DNA of 64,000 bases from Bacillus spongiae. GTDB lineage: Bacteria; Bacillota; Bacilli; Bacillales; Bacillaceae_K. Shown piece after piece: positions 43,738 to 53,879 of this stretch. The notes below the pieces were generated by a model. The model saw only the letters and a list, made by a program, of their open reading frames with translations. It was not told the DNA's origin and ran no database searches. The translations under genes and the position numbers were made by a program. The stretch is from positions 124,001 through 188,000 of the forward strand of contig NZ_JBBAXC010000002.1 of the NCBI RefSeq assembly GCF_037120725.1, given 5' to 3'. The first letter of the stretch is position 1; each line of letters begins with the position of its first letter.

Positions 43738-46700
43738 TTGAAAAAGATCAAGAAAATTCTTGTCGCCAATCGTGGTGAAATTGCAATTCGTGTATTTCGT
43801 GCTTGTACGGAATTAAATATTCGAACAGTAGCGATTTATTCAAAGGAAGATTCAGGTTCGTACCATCGCTATAAGGCGGATGAATCGTATTTAGTAGGAG
43901 AAGGCAAGAAACCGATTGATGCATACTTAGATATTGAAGGGATTATTTCGATTGCGAAAACTGCCAATGTTGATGCTATTCATCCAGGGTATGGATTTCT
44001 ATCAGAAAATATTCAATTTGCTTCTCGTTGTGAAGAAGAAGGGATTACATTTATTGGACCAACAAGTGAACATTTAAATATGTTTGGGGATAAAGTTAAA
44101 GCTCGGAAACAGGCTGAACTTGCAGATATTCCGGTTATACCTGGAAGTGGAGGACCTATTCAAGGATTAGAAGATGTTATCGAGTTTGGAAAAGAGTACG
44201 GTTATCCGCTAATCATTAAAGCGAGCTTGGGTGGCGGCGGTCGAGGGATGAGGATTGTCGAAAGTCTAGAGCAAGTAAAAGAATCATACGAGCGGGCTAA
44301 ATCGGAAGCGAAGGCTGCTTTCGGTAACGATGAGGTGTATATCGAGAAGTTTATTCAAAACCCAAAACATATTGAAGTTCAAATTCTGGGGGATAAAGAT
44401 CAGAATTTGATTCATTTATATGAGCGTGACTGCTCTGTTCAACGTCGTCACCAGAAGGTTGTTGAAGTGGCTCCTAGCGTAAGTTTATCAAATGACTTTC
44501 GAGAAAGGATTTGTCAGGCAGCTGTTAAGTTGATGAAAAATGTAGATTATTTAAATGCTGGAACCGTTGAATTTCTTATTTCGGGTGAGGATTTTTATTT
44601 TATTGAAGTAAATCCTCGAGTTCAAGTTGAGCATACGATCACAGAAATGATTACGGGTGTAGATATTGTCCAATCTCAAATTCTTATTGCAGAAGGATAC
44701 TCCTTACATAGCAAGGAAGTGGGCATTCCTCATCAAAGCGACGTCACTACCCATGGATATGCTATTCAATCGCGTGTAACGACAGAGGATCCATTAAATA
44801 ATTTTATGCCAGATTCAGGAAGAATCATGGTTTATCGATCAGGAGGGGGATTTGGTGTTCGCCTTGATGCAGGAAATAGTTTTCAAGGTGCAGTTATAAC
44901 CCCGTATTATGATTCTTTATTAGTAAAAGTTTCTACTTGGGCACTCACCTTTGAACAAGCAGCATCTAAAATGGTTCGAAACCTACAGGAATTTAGAATA
45001 AGAGGGATTAAAACAAATATACCGTTTTTAGAAAATGTCGTTAAACATGAAAATTTCCGTACAGGGAATTATGATACGTCCTTTATCGACGATACTCCAG
45101 AATTGTTTATGTTTCCGAAAAGAAAAGACCGTGGGACGAAAATGCTTAATTATATTGGCAATGTTACAGTCAATGGTTTTCCTAGTATTGAAAAACAAAA
45201 AAAGCCTGTCTTTTCTCAACCGAGAATCCCGATTGTAGAAATGGGAAAAGACATCCCAGTTGGAACGAAGCAAATATTGGATGAACAAGGTCCTGAAGGA
45301 TTGATGAGCTGGGTTAAAAATCAAAAATCAGTCTTGTTAACGGATACAACCTTTAGGGATGCTCATCAGTCATTGTTAGCTACCCGACTTAGAACGCATG
45401 ACTTAACGCAAATATCAAGCCAAACTTCTCGTCTTTTACCAAACCTATTTTCAATGGAAATGTGGGGTGGAGCAACGTTCGATGTGGCATACCGCTTTTT
45501 AAAAGAGGATCCTTGGATGAGGTTGTTGAAGCTTCGTGAGCAAGTACCGAATGTTTTATTCCAAATGCTTCTAAGAGCTTCTAATGCGGTAGGTTATAAA
45601 AATTATCCTGATAATGTTATTCGGGAGTTTGTTGAGAAATCAGCTAATGCTGGAATAGACGTTTTCCGAATTTTTGATAGCTTAAACTGGGTGAAAGGCA
45701 TGGAAGTAGCCATTGATGCTGTGAGGCAATCAGGAAAAGTCGCTGAAGCAGCCATTTGTTATACTGGCGATATTTTAGACCCTACTAGAGCAAAATATAA
45801 TATTGATTATTATAAACAACTAGCAAAAGAGCTTGAACATCAAGGTGCGCATATGTTAGCCATTAAAGATATGGCAGGGCTTTTAAAGCCTGAAGCTGCT
45901 TATCGATTGATTTCAGAGCTTAAGGACACAGTAGATTTGCCGATTCATTTACACACCCATGATACGAGTGGAAATGGAGTCTTTATGTATTCAAAAGCTA
46001 TTGATGCTGGAGTAGACGTCGTTGATACAGCTTTAAGTACGATGGCTGGATTAACGTCACAACCGAGTGCGAATACACTTTATTATGGGTTAAAGGGGAA
46101 TGACAGAGAACCTCAAATCGATATAAAGTCATTAGAGAGTCTCTCACACTATTGGGAAGATGTGCGTAAATACTATAAAGACTTTGAAAGTGGAATGATG
46201 AGTCCTCATACAGAAGTATATGAACATGAAATGCCTGGAGGACAATACAGCAATCTTCAGCAACAGGCCAAAGCAGTAGGTTTAGGGGAGCGCTGGGAAG
46301 AAGTCAAAGAAATGTATGCCCGTGTAAATCACTTATTTGGAGATATCGTGAAGGTAACTCCTTCTTCCAAAGTAGTAGGAGACATGGCCCTATTTATGGT
46401 CCAAAATGACTTAACGGAAGAGGAGGTACTAGAACGAGGCGAAAGTATCGACTTTCCTGATTCTGTCGTAGAATTATTTGAAGGGTACTTAGGACAACCT
46501 CATGGTGGGTTCCCTAAGGAACTACAAAAGGTGATTTTAAAGGGAAGGGAGCCTATTACGGTTCGACCTGGAGAATTATTAGAAGAGGTAAACTTTCCTG
46601 CGTTAAAAGAAAAGTTATTCCATGACCTGGGCAGACAAGTGACAAGCTTTGATGCATTGGCTTATTCACTCTATCCGAAAGTATTTATGGAATATTGTCA

Positions 46701-47178
46701 AACAGTCGACCAGTTTGGTGATGTTTCCGTGTTAGATACACCAACATTTTTATACGGAATGAGATTAGGGGAAGAAATTGAAGTCGAAATTGAAACAGGA
46801 AAGACTTTAATCGTAAAGTTAGTATCCATTGGACAAGCACAAGCAGATGGGACACGAATCGTCTATTTTGAATTGAATGGGCAGTCTCGTGAAGTAGTTA
46901 TTAAGGATGAGAATGTAAAAACGACAACCTCAAGTAAGGTAAAAGCAAATCCGAAAAATGATTTCCATATTGGAGCTACCATGCCTGGTACAGTAATCAA
47001 TGTGATCGTTGAAAAAGGCGATAAAGTGCAAAAAGGGGATCATTTATTAATTACAGAAGCGATGAAAATGGAGACAACTGTACAAGCTCCTTTCTCAGGT
47101 ATAATTAGAGAGTTACATGTTAGTACAGGAGAAGCAATTTCACCAGGAGATTTATTAATCGAAATTGAAAAAGGGTAA
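43738..47178 (+). CDS. pycA: Pyruvate carboxylase
   Basis: Biotin enzyme that makes oxaloacetate from pyruvate and bicarbonate. The protein has 1146 residues: biotin carboxylase (about 1-450; LVANRGEIAIR, GGGGRGMRIV), carboxyltransferase (about 530-800; TDTTFRDAHQS, HTHDTSGNG with metal-site His), allosteric linker, and BCCP at the end with biotin Lys in EAMKMET. GTG 43729 overlaps the ribosome site; TTG 43738 lies 6 bp after GGGGAGTG and is preferred, as KKIKKILVANRG fits family starts. It needs acetyl-CoA for activity in Bacillus, which the pdh operon supplies. Confidence 0.97.
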   Translation: MKKIKKILVANRGEIAIRVFRACTELNIRTVAIYSKEDSGSYHRYKADESYLVGEGKKPIDAYLDIEGIISIAKTANVDAIHPGYGFLSENIQFASRCEEEGITFIGPTSEHLNMFGDKVKARKQAELADIPVIPGSGGPIQGLEDVIEFGKEYGYPLIIKASLGGGGRGMRIVESLEQVKESYERAKSEAKAAFGNDEVYIEKFIQNPKHIEVQILGDKDQNLIHLYERDCSVQRRHQKVVEVAPSVSLSNDFRERICQAAVKLMKNVDYLNAGTVEFLISGEDFYFIEVNPRVQVEHTITEMITGVDIVQSQILIAEGYSLHSKEVGIPHQSDVTTHGYAIQSRVTTEDPLNNFMPDSGRIMVYRSGGGFGVRLDAGNSFQGAVITPYYDSLLVKVSTWALTFEQAASKMVRNLQEFRIRGIKTNIPFLENVVKHENFRTGNYDTSFIDDTPELFMFPKRKDRGTKMLNYIGNVTVNGFPSIEKQKKPVFSQPRIPIVEMGKDIPVGTKQILDEQGPEGLMSWVKNQKSVLLTDTTFRDAHQSLLATRLRTHDLTQISSQTSRLLPNLFSMEMWGGATFDVAYRFLKEDPWMRLLKLREQVPNVLFQMLLRASNAVGYKNYPDNVIREFVEKSANAGIDVFRIFDSLNWVKGMEVAIDAVRQSGKVAEAAICYTGDILDPTRAKYNIDYYKQLAKELEHQGAHMLAIKDMAGLLKPEAAYRLISELKDTVDLPIHLHTHDTSGNGVFMYSKAIDAGVDVVDTALSTMAGLTSQPSANTLYYGLKGNDREPQIDIKSLESLSHYWEDVRKYYKDFESGMMSPHTEVYEHEMPGGQYSNLQQQAKAVGLGERWEEVKEMYARVNHLFGDIVKVTPSSKVVGDMALFMVQNDLTEEEVLERGESIDFPDSVVELFEGYLGQPHGGFPKELQKVILKGREPITVRPGELLEEVNFPALKEKLFHDLGRQVTSFDALAYSLYPKVFMEYCQTVDQFGDVSVLDTPTFLYGMRLGEEIEVEIETGKTLIVKLVSIGQAQADGTRIVYFELNGQSREVVIKDENVKTTTSSKVKANPKNDFHIGATMPGTVINVIVEKGDKVQKGDHLLITEAMKMETTVQAPFSGIIRELHVSTGEAISPGDLLIEIEKG

Positions 47179-47180
47179 AA

Positions 47181-47222
47181 AAAGAGACGACCTATTAGCT
47201 AAGTTAATAGGTCGTCTCTTTT
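47181..47222. terminator. Bidirectional terminator between pycA and ctaA
   Basis: A 17-bp perfect stem joins AAAGAGACGACCTATTA and TAATAGGTCGTCTCTTT around a 7-nt loop, with A-run before and T-run after. Confidence 0.95.
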
Positions 47223-47255
47223 GTGTGTAAAAACGGTTTGTTTATCCATTGTAAG

Positions 47256-48167
47256 CTACATACTTTTGCTTCGAGATGCAAGTAAAATAAAATAACATAA
47301 TAGGCCAAATAATAATGTGATAAAGAATGCATGCGCAAGCGCTAATGGTAAAAATAATTTTGTCAAAACAACCAATGCACCAGCAATCACTTGAAGTGTA
47401 ACAAGGATAAAGGCAAGAATCCAACCCCAATAAATCACTTTTTGATGTTTATACTGTTTAATGGCTAGAAATGTAATATAGGCTATCCAAATAAAAACAA
47501 TTCCTGCCGCAGCTCTATGCCCCATCTGTACCCATTCGTGTAGATTACCTGGTAAAGATGGTGAATTATTAATACATAAAGGCCAATCAGGACAAACTAA
47601 ACTGGATTTTGTATGCCTTACAAGAGCACCAGTATAGACAACAATATACGTGTAGATAGTTAAGGAAAAAATATGAAATTTCATTTTTTTGTCTATGATT
47701 ACATTACGAGCATCAAACTTTTTGTCTACCTCAAAAATTAGAAGAGTAAGTAAAAGAACAGCAGCAAAGGAAATAAGTGATATTCCAAAATGTAGTGCTA
47801 AAACAAACGAACTTTGGCCCCAAACAACTGCGGCTGCTCCAATCAGAGCTTGAAGCATTAAAAAGGAAAAGGAAAGAAGTGAGAGAAATTTCGTTTCCCT
47901 AATATGCCCAATCGTTTTCCAAGAGGCAATGGAAAGAGCTAAAACAAGTAATCCAACCACACCTGATACTACCCGATGTGCTAATTCAATAATCGTTTCA
48001 AGAGGAACATCGTCTGGGATTAATTGACCATGACATAAAGGCCAAGTTTGTCCACAACCCATACCAGAGTCTGTTTTGGTAACGAGGGCACCGCCTAGTA
48101 AAACGAATAGCATTCCGATTGTCGTAATGACAGAAAGCCATTTAATTCCTTTATTCAAAAATGTCAC
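47256..48167 (-). CDS. ctaA: Heme A synthase
   Basis: Oxidises the heme O methyl group to the formyl of heme A in the membrane. The 303-residue protein has eight membrane helices in two related halves. Each half has a cysteine pair in an outer loop (GCGQTWPLC near 37-45 and VCPDWPLC near 192), and conserved His lie in ELAHR near 62 and GHRAA near 217. These are B. subtilis CtaA features. It is transcribed divergently from ctaB. Its upstream region carries an 11-bp inverted repeat. Confidence 0.95.
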   Translation of the reverse strand: MTFLNKGIKWLSVITTIGMLFVLLGGALVTKTDSGMGCGQTWPLCHGQLIPDDVPLETIIELAHRVVSGVVGLLVLALSIASWKTIGHIRETKFLSLLSFSFLMLQALIGAAAVVWGQSSFVLALHFGISLISFAAVLLLTLLIFEVDKKFDARNVIIDKKMKFHIFSLTIYTYIVVYTGALVRHTKSSLVCPDWPLCINNSPSLPGNLHEWVQMGHRAAAGIVFIWIAYITFLAIKQYKHQKVIYWGWILAFILVTLQVIAGALVVLTKLFLPLALAHAFFITLLFGLLCYFILLASRSKSM

Positions 48168-48207
48168 CTACTTAATCGTTTTATGAATAGTTTGCTAGAA
48201 AAATAAA

Positions 48208-48266
48208 TGTCACATTTTTAAATGATACAGAATATAGGCAGGAAACTCAACTAATAAAATGTGACA
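48208..48266. promoter_or_regulatory. 11-bp inverted repeat upstream of ctaA
   Basis: TGTCACATTTT (48208-48218) and AAAATGTGACA (48256-48266) are exact reverse complements 37 bp apart, 40-100 bp upstream of the ctaA start. The left arm lies in a smaller AATGT-C-ACATT palindrome. They do not fit the Bacillus Fnr or Rex consensus as I know them; ResD or another regulator of aerobic respiration is possible. Confidence 0.5.
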
Positions 48267-48333
48267 GTTGTGCTACTATCCTGTGGTAGGAGTGATGATG
48301 GAGAGATAAAAAGCAAGAGATAAGTCAAAATAT

Positions 48334-48347
48334 TGAAAGCGTTTTTA
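48334..48347 (+). promoter_or_regulatory. cre-like site (CcpA) in the ctaA-ctaB gap
   Basis: TGAAAGCGTTTTTA agrees with TGWNANCGNTNWCA except at one base. It lies about 37 bp upstream of the -10 to -35 region predicted for ctaB. Catabolite control of cta genes is known in B. subtilis; which of the two divergent units it serves here is not clear. Confidence 0.6.
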
Positions 48348-48370
48348 TAGAACCTATGATAAAATGAGGA

Positions 48371-48398
48371 TTGTATTATGAGAAAATCCCTCTATAAT
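48371..48398 (+). promoter_or_regulatory. Predicted promoter upstream of ctaB
   Basis: TTGTAT (48371-48376), 16 bp, TATAAT (48393-48398). The leader to ctaB would be about 195 nt. An 11-bp direct repeat, ATGCGCAGATT, occurs in this leader at 48489-48499 and 48572-48582, the second just before the ctaB ribosome site. Confidence 0.5.
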
Positions 48399-48597
48399 AT
48401 AGTAGGACACAATTTTGCCATAATTATTTCATAATTACTTCGCAATTGTCTTATTATTTATGGTTTAATATGTTCATAATGGAGAAATATGCGCAGATTT
48501 TACGTGTACTTGATGAAATTTAGTATACTTCCTAGAAAAGAGAAGTCATTTCCTTTATAGTATAAGGTAGTATGCGCAGATTAGGAGGGGGGAGAAT

Positions 48598-49515
48598 ATG
48601 TCAAATAGTCGTATTTTGACAACTTCAATCCATGAAGCCGATATACCTCGAACCAGTGCGTGGAAAGATTTCTTAGCATTGATAAAAATAGGTATTGTTA
48701 ACTCAAATTTAATAACAACGTTCACTGGTCTATGGCTTGCTCTTTATTTTTCAGGAGCACACTTTTTAGAATCATTAGATATTATGTTCTTTACCTTAAT
48801 AGGTTCTTCTTTAATCGTTGCTGGCTCATGTAGTATTAATAACTACTATGACCGAGACATAGATCATTTAATGGAACGTACGAAGAGTAGACCTACTGTT
48901 ACAGGGAAAGTGAGTACCGCAAAAGTTCTTGCACTCGGCTTTGGCTTCATCATAGTAGGGTCGATTCTCTTGTTTATGACAACATTGATGGCGGGAATCA
49001 TCGGATTAATTGGGGTTTTCAGCTATGTTGTTTTATATACAATGTGGACAAAACGACAATATGTTAGTAACACTATTGTTGGAAGTGTATCTGGGGCAGT
49101 ACCACCTTTAATCGGTTGGGCAGCTGTAGATCCAAATTTAAGTGTAACAGCGTGGGTATTATTTTTAATTATGTTTATATGGCAACCACCACACTTCTAT
49201 GCGATTGCGATGAGACGGTGTGAGGAATATCGAAAAGCAAACATCCCGATGTTACCAGTTGTAAAAGGGTTTGCCGTCACAAAAAGGCATATTATCGCGT
49301 GGGTCATTGCCCTGTTACCACTACCATTTTTCCTAATGGAGTTAGGTATTACCTTCGTTGTGCTAACCACTCTATTAAATGTTGGTTGGCTAGCCATTTC
49401 GTTAGCAGGCTACAAAATGAATGATGATATCAAATGGGCAAAAATTAACTTTATTTACTCGTTAAACTATTTAACGATCGTTTTTGTCAGCATGGTCATC
49501 GTGACCGTTATTTAA
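48598..49515 (+). CDS. ctaB: Heme O synthase (protoheme IX farnesyltransferase)
   Basis: Adds farnesyl to heme B, making heme O for CtaA. The 305-residue UbiA-family membrane protein has about nine helices and the Asp-rich motif [19 protein letters not shown] near 81-99, [23 protein letters not shown] near 140-164 in parts, and the [10 protein letters not shown] loop near 196. The start has AGGAGGGG at 7-8 bp. It is separated by 96 bp from ctaC, and no terminator lies between, so it may be the first gene of the cta operon. Confidence 0.95.
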   Translation: MSNSRILTTSIHEADIPRTSAWKDFLALIKIGIVNSNLITTFTGLWLALYFSGAHFLESLDIMFFTLIGSSLIVAGSCSINNYYDRDIDHLMERTKSRPTVTGKVSTAKVLALGFGFIIVGSILLFMTTLMAGIIGLIGVFSYVVLYTMWTKRQYVSNTIVGSVSGAVPPLIGWAAVDPNLSVTAWVLFLIMFIWQPPHFYAIAMRRCEEYRKANIPMLPVVKGFAVTKRHIIAWVIALLPLPFFLMELGITFVVLTTLLNVGWLAISLAGYKMNDDIKWAKINFIYSLNYLTIVFVSMVIVTVI

Positions 49516-49611
49516 CAAACGGGAATTCTTTCTATTGAGAAATCCATATATATTCTTTCAGTCCTTGTTTACTTACCAGAACATATAACGAAAGAGGGGT
49601 TTGATTAAGCT

Positions 49612-50682
49612 ATGAAAGCAAGGCTACAAAAAAAAGGGCGTTTAATTGCACTATTTGCTACATTAACGCTAATTTTATCAGGCTGTGGAGAAGCATTTCT
49701 ATCCACATTACAGCCAGCCGGTGAAGTTGCTCAAACACAATATGATTTAATGATTTTGAGTACACTCATTATGGTTGGAGTAATTGTAGTTGTAACCATC
49801 ATTTATGCAATTGCAATCATCCGTTTCCGTCGTAAAAAAGGGGACGAAAACAAAATTCCAAAACAAGTAGAGGGAAGTCATACACTTGAAATTGTGTGGA
49901 CGGTCATTCCTATTATCTTGCTACTCATCCTAGCTGTTCCGACTGTTACAGCAACGTTTAATCTTGCAGATACATCGGGTATGGACAAGGTGGATGAGGA
50001 TGGAAATAGAGAAGCACTTGTCGTTAACGTACGTGCTAACCTTTACTGGTGGGAATTTGAGTACCCTGACTTAGGGATTGTTACAGCGCAGGACCTTATT
50101 GTTCCAACAGATGAAAAAGTCTATTTCAACATTACTGCTTCTGACGTTAAACATTCATTCTGGATTCCAGCAGCTGGTGGAAAGCTAGATGCGAACGTTG
50201 ATAATATCAACACATTTTATTTAGAGTTCGATAGCGAAAAAGCAGATGAGGCTGGGAATCTATTTTACGGAAAATGTACTGAGCTATGTGGACCATCACA
50301 TGCCATTATGGACTTTAAAGTAAAAACGATGGATCGTGACGAATTCGATGGCTGGGTAACAGCTATGCAAACGACTGAAGAAACGGTCCCAACATCTGAA
50401 GTTGCACAGCAAGGACAAGAGATCTTCGCTGAGAGCTGTATTGCTTGTCATGCGGTTTCACCAACGACTGGAGTAGGTGGAGCAGGTCCAAACTTAGCTA
50501 ACTTTGGAGAACGTGAACAATTGGCTGGGTTCTTAGATCATGACAAAGAAACATTAAAAGAATGGATTAGAAAGCCTGAAGACTTTAAACCAGGCAATAA
50601 AATGCCTAATTTTGAATACTTAAGTGAACAAGAGCTCGATGCTCTAGCAGAATACTTAATGGGCTTAAAAGTGTTAGAATAA
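49612..50682 (+). CDS. ctaC: Cytochrome caa3 oxidase subunit II
   Basis: Lipoprotein subunit that takes electrons from cytochrome c. The 356-residue protein has a signal ending in LSGC (residue 25), two membrane helices (about 45-65 and 93-112), the CuA domain with H in SDVKHSFWIP near 180, GKCTELCGPSHAIM near 222-235 (CuA ligands), and a fused cytochrome c domain with heme motif CIACH near 280 and Met ligand in GNKMPNF near 325. The fusion defines caa3 rather than quinol oxidase. Confidence 0.97.
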   Translation: MKARLQKKGRLIALFATLTLILSGCGEAFLSTLQPAGEVAQTQYDLMILSTLIMVGVIVVVTIIYAIAIIRFRRKKGDENKIPKQVEGSHTLEIVWTVIPIILLLILAVPTVTATFNLADTSGMDKVDEDGNREALVVNVRANLYWWEFEYPDLGIVTAQDLIVPTDEKVYFNITASDVKHSFWIPAAGGKLDANVDNINTFYLEFDSEKADEAGNLFYGKCTELCGPSHAIMDFKVKTMDRDEFDGWVTAMQTTEETVPTSEVAQQGQEIFAESCIACHAVSPTTGVGGAGPNLANFGEREQLAGFLDHDKETLKEWIRKPEDFKPGNKMPNFEYLSEQELDALAEYLMGLKVLE

Positions 50683-50716
50683 TATCGCAATTAGGATTGA
50701 AAAGGGAGGTAGAATT

Positions 50717-52591
50717 GTGAGTAGCTATGCACAGAAAAAAGGCTTCCTCGGTACCATTTGGGAATACTTAACGACAGTAGACCATAAGAAAATTGCGATT
50801 CTTTACTTAATCGCAGGCGGAATCTTCTTCGTTATCGGTGGTATTGAAGCCCTCATTATTCGCATTCAGCTTGCAGTGCCTAACAATGACTTTGTTAGTG
50901 CAAATCTTTATAATGAACTATTAACAATGCATGGGACGACCATGATATTTTTAGCCGCAATGCCACTTGTCTTTGCGTTTATGAATGCTGTAACGCCTTT
51001 ACAAATCGGAGCACGTGACGTTGCATTTCCATTTTTAAATGCATTAGGTTTTTGGTTATTCTTCTTCGGGGGACTTTTCTTAAACCTATCGTGGTTCTTA
51101 GGAGGAGCACCTGATGCAGGTTGGACTTCTTATGCATCATTGGCTTTAGAATCTCCTACTCACGGTGTGGACTTTTACGTACTAGGTCTGCAAATATCGG
51201 GAGCTGGAACCTTAATCGGGGGGATTAACTTCCTCGTTACGATTATTAATATGCGGGCGCCAGGTATGACTTACATGCGTATGCCACTGTTTTCTTGGAC
51301 TACATTTGTAACATCTGCCTTAATCTTATTTGCCTTCCCACCGCTTACGGTTGGATTATTCTTACTAATCTTTGATCGTATGTTTGGTTCGAATTTCTTC
51401 GATGTAGGTATGGGAGGAAATACGATTATATGGGAGCATTTCTTCTGGATCTTTGGTCACCCAGAAGTATACATTTTAGTATTACCGGCATTCGGTATTT
51501 TCTCAGAAATTATTCCGGTGTTCTCAAGAAAACGTTTGTTTGGATATTCATCCATGGTATTTGCAACGGTATTAATCGGTTTCCTAGGGTTCATGGTATG
51601 GGCTCACCATATGTTCACAGTTGGTTTAGGACCGATTGCTAATGCAATCTTTGCTGTTGCAACAATGGCTATCGCCGTTCCAACAGGGATAAAAATCTTT
51701 AACTGGCTCTTAACGATGTGGGGCGGAAGCATCCGATTTACAACACCGATGCTTTATGCTGTAGCCTTTATTCCTTCCTTCGTAGCCGGAGGAGTTACAG
51801 GAATCATGCTATCAAGTGCCGCAGCGGACTATCAGTATCATGATACGTATTTCGTTGTCGCTCACTTCCACTATGTTATCGTTGGAGGGGTTGTATTCGC
51901 ACTACTAGCTGGTACTCATTTTTATTGGCCAAAAATGTTTGGTACGATGTTAAATGAATTCCTTGGAAAAATTGCATTCTGGTTATTCTTTATTGGATTC
52001 CATTTAACGTTCTTTATCCAGCATTTCTTAGGCCTTATCGGAATGCCACGTCGTATTTGGAAGTTCTTGCCTGATCAAGGGTTAGATTTAGGAAACTTAA
52101 TCAGTTCCATCGGTGCAGGTTTCATGGGTGTTGCCGTGATTATTTTATTAGCTAACGTTATCATGACACAGGTTAAAAATGAGAAAGTTGGCAATGATCC
52201 ATGGGGAGATGGCCGTACAATTGAGTGGGCTATTCCTTCACCACCACCATTTTATAACTTTAAGCAATTACCACTTATTCGTGGGCTGGATGCATACTGG
52301 ATCGAAAAAATGGATGGAAAAAATGAATTGACACCAGCAGAGCCTATTGGGGATATTCACATGCCAAACAACTCCATTTTACCGTTTATTATGTCATTTG
52401 GATTATTTGTTGCTGCGTTTGGAGCGATGTACCAAATAGATGATAAACCATGGGCAATTCCAGTATTAATCATTGGTATGCTTATCACTTTAGGAGCAAT
52501 GTTTGTTCGCTCTATTAAAGATGATCATGGCTACCACATTCATAAAGAAGACTTATTAGAAGATAATAATGATAAGGGAGGTAAGGCATAA
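50717..52591 (+). CDS. ctaD: Cytochrome caa3 oxidase subunit I
   Basis: Catalytic subunit with heme a and the heme a3-CuB centre. The 624-residue protein starts with GTG, 6-7 bp after GGGAGGT. Marks: heme a His in TMHGTTMIF near 75, FGHPEVYILVLP near 252-263 (CuB His and cross-linked Tyr), VWAHHMFTVG near 300 (CuB His pair), THFYW, and FVVAHFHYVIVGG near 383 (heme ligands). About 14 membrane helices are expected. It shares its last base with the start of ctaE. Confidence 0.97.
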   Translation: MSSYAQKKGFLGTIWEYLTTVDHKKIAILYLIAGGIFFVIGGIEALIIRIQLAVPNNDFVSANLYNELLTMHGTTMIFLAAMPLVFAFMNAVTPLQIGARDVAFPFLNALGFWLFFFGGLFLNLSWFLGGAPDAGWTSYASLALESPTHGVDFYVLGLQISGAGTLIGGINFLVTIINMRAPGMTYMRMPLFSWTTFVTSALILFAFPPLTVGLFLLIFDRMFGSNFFDVGMGGNTIIWEHFFWIFGHPEVYILVLPAFGIFSEIIPVFSRKRLFGYSSMVFATVLIGFLGFMVWAHHMFTVGLGPIANAIFAVATMAIAVPTGIKIFNWLLTMWGGSIRFTTPMLYAVAFIPSFVAGGVTGIMLSSAAADYQYHDTYFVVAHFHYVIVGGVVFALLAGTHFYWPKMFGTMLNEFLGKIAFWLFFIGFHLTFFIQHFLGLIGMPRRIWKFLPDQGLDLGNLISSIGAGFMGVAVIILLANVIMTQVKNEKVGNDPWGDGRTIEWAIPSPPPFYNFKQLPLIRGLDAYWIEKMDGKNELTPAEPIGDIHMPNNSILPFIMSFGLFVAAFGAMYQIDDKPWAIPVLIIGMLITLGAMFVRSIKDDHGYHIHKEDLLEDNNDKGGKA

Positions 52592-53223
52592 TGCACGCTG
52601 AAGAAAAATTTACGCCGAGAACATGGCCTGCTTCGCCTGAAAAACAGACCCTTGAAGCGAAAAATAAGTTTTTAGGCTTCTGGTTTTTCCTTGGAGGAGA
52701 AACGGTTTTATTCGCATCATTATTCGCAACTTACCTTGCCTTAAAAGATAAAATTGAACCTGGCACTGAACAAAAATTAGCAGCAGAGTTGTTTGATCTT
52801 CCACTAGTATTTGTTGCAACGATGCTACTATTAACAAGTTCACTAACAAGTGTTTACGCTATGCATCATATGAAGAACTATAACTTTAAAGGGATGCAAG
52901 CTTGGCTTTTAGTAACGGTTTTATTAGGATTAGCTTTCTTAATATTAGAGGTATATGAGTTTTATCATTATGTACATGAATATGGCCATACATTTACGAG
53001 TAGCGCGTTTGGATCGGCCTTCTACACATTAGTTGGATTCCACGGTGCACACGTTGCTTTCGGACTTCTTTGGATTACAACGCTGATGGTTCGTAATGCT
53101 AAGCGTGGCTTAAATTTATATAATGCACCAAAATTCTATGTTGCTTCTCTTTATTGGCACTTTATCGATGTTGTTTGGGTGTTCATCTTTACAGTAGTAT
53201 ATTTAATGGGATTGGTGGGATAA
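52591..53223 (+). CDS. ctaE: Cytochrome caa3 oxidase subunit III
   Basis: Membrane subunit of the caa3 complex. The 210-residue protein has five membrane helices, with FLGGETVLFASLFATYLAL near 34 and the signature VGFHGAHVAFGLLWI near 148-162, and YWHFIDVVWVFIFTVVYL at the end. ATG overlaps the TAA of ctaD (TAATG), coupling translation. Four bases separate it from ctaF. Confidence 0.96.
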   Translation: MHAEEKFTPRTWPASPEKQTLEAKNKFLGFWFFLGGETVLFASLFATYLALKDKIEPGTEQKLAAELFDLPLVFVATMLLLTSSLTSVYAMHHMKNYNFKGMQAWLLVTVLLGLAFLILEVYEFYHYVHEYGHTFTSSAFGSAFYTLVGFHGAHVAFGLLWITTLMVRNAKRGLNLYNAPKFYVASLYWHFIDVVWVFIFTVVYLMGLVG

Positions 53224-53227
53224 ACGA

Positions 53228-53560
53228 ATGGCGAACGTACAATCAAACTCAGGTAACCCAAATGTTGACTATGAATATCGCCGTAAGAAAAACGCGGAAG
53301 ATATGAGAATGCAAGTCATATCGTTTGCTATTATGATTTTCCTTACACTTATTGCATTTATTGCAGTTGCAGGAGATTTCTCAAAATGGTTTATCGTTCC
53401 ATTTATTCTGTTGTTAGCTGCTATTCAAGTAATATTCCAATTATATTACTTCATGCATATGAGTCACAAAGGCCATGAAGCCCCTGCATTATTCCTTTAT
53501 TCTGGAGTATTGGTAGGTTTTGTAACCATTCTTGCATTTGTGACAATTATCTGGATTTAA
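53228..53560 (+). CDS. ctaF: Cytochrome caa3 oxidase subunit IV
   Basis: Small subunit with a supporting role. The 110-residue protein has a charged N-terminus (DYEYRRKKNAEDMRMQ) and three hydrophobic helices, with the family segment QVIFQLYYFMHMSHKGHE near 66-83. It lies 4 bp after ctaE and is followed by a strong terminator, so most transcripts should end here before ctaG. Confidence 0.95.
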   Translation: MANVQSNSGNPNVDYEYRRKKNAEDMRMQVISFAIMIFLTLIAFIAVAGDFSKWFIVPFILLLAAIQVIFQLYYFMHMSHKGHEAPALFLYSGVLVGFVTILAFVTIIWI

Positions 53561-53565
53561 TAAAG

Positions 53566-53595
53566 AAGCCAACCGTTAATCGGTTGGCTTTTTTT
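53566..53595 (+). terminator. Terminator of the ctaCDEF operon
   Basis: AAGCCAACCG pairs with CGGTTGGCTT around TTAAT, followed by five T. The remaining gap to 53813 shows no gene. Confidence 0.93.
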
Positions 53596-53813
53596 GAAAA
53601 AGATTTAAGGTACTATTATTGCATAGGAAATAAATAGGGAACAGGTAGCCTCATACGTACACACATATCATCAGAACCTCAATAAAAGATTTGAGTGATA
53701 ATGCTGTTCTTTAGGAAATCACTTAGTTTTCATTGTGATTAGTTTTATAATCTCCAGGGACTAGTTTTCATTTGCAACGGGTGTTTTGTTCATGATTTTG
53801 TCATTACCTTACA

Positions 53814-53842
53814 TTGAACGTAGTAGGGTGGAACGGTATAAT
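53814..53842 (+). promoter_or_regulatory. Predicted promoter of ctaG
   Basis: TTGAAC (53814-53819), 17 bp, TATAAT (53837-53842). With the terminator upstream, ctaG appears to have its own transcript, unlike its grouping with the cta operon in B. subtilis. Confidence 0.7.
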
Positions 53843-53879
53843 AGATAAGGAATGATTCAAAATGAAGAGGTGAATACTT

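Noticed and set aside
48208-48266. Fnr or Rex operator near ctaA
   Set aside because: The spacing between TGTCA and TGACA arms (37 bp) does not fit the compact Fnr (TGTGA-N6-TCACA) or Rex palindromes.
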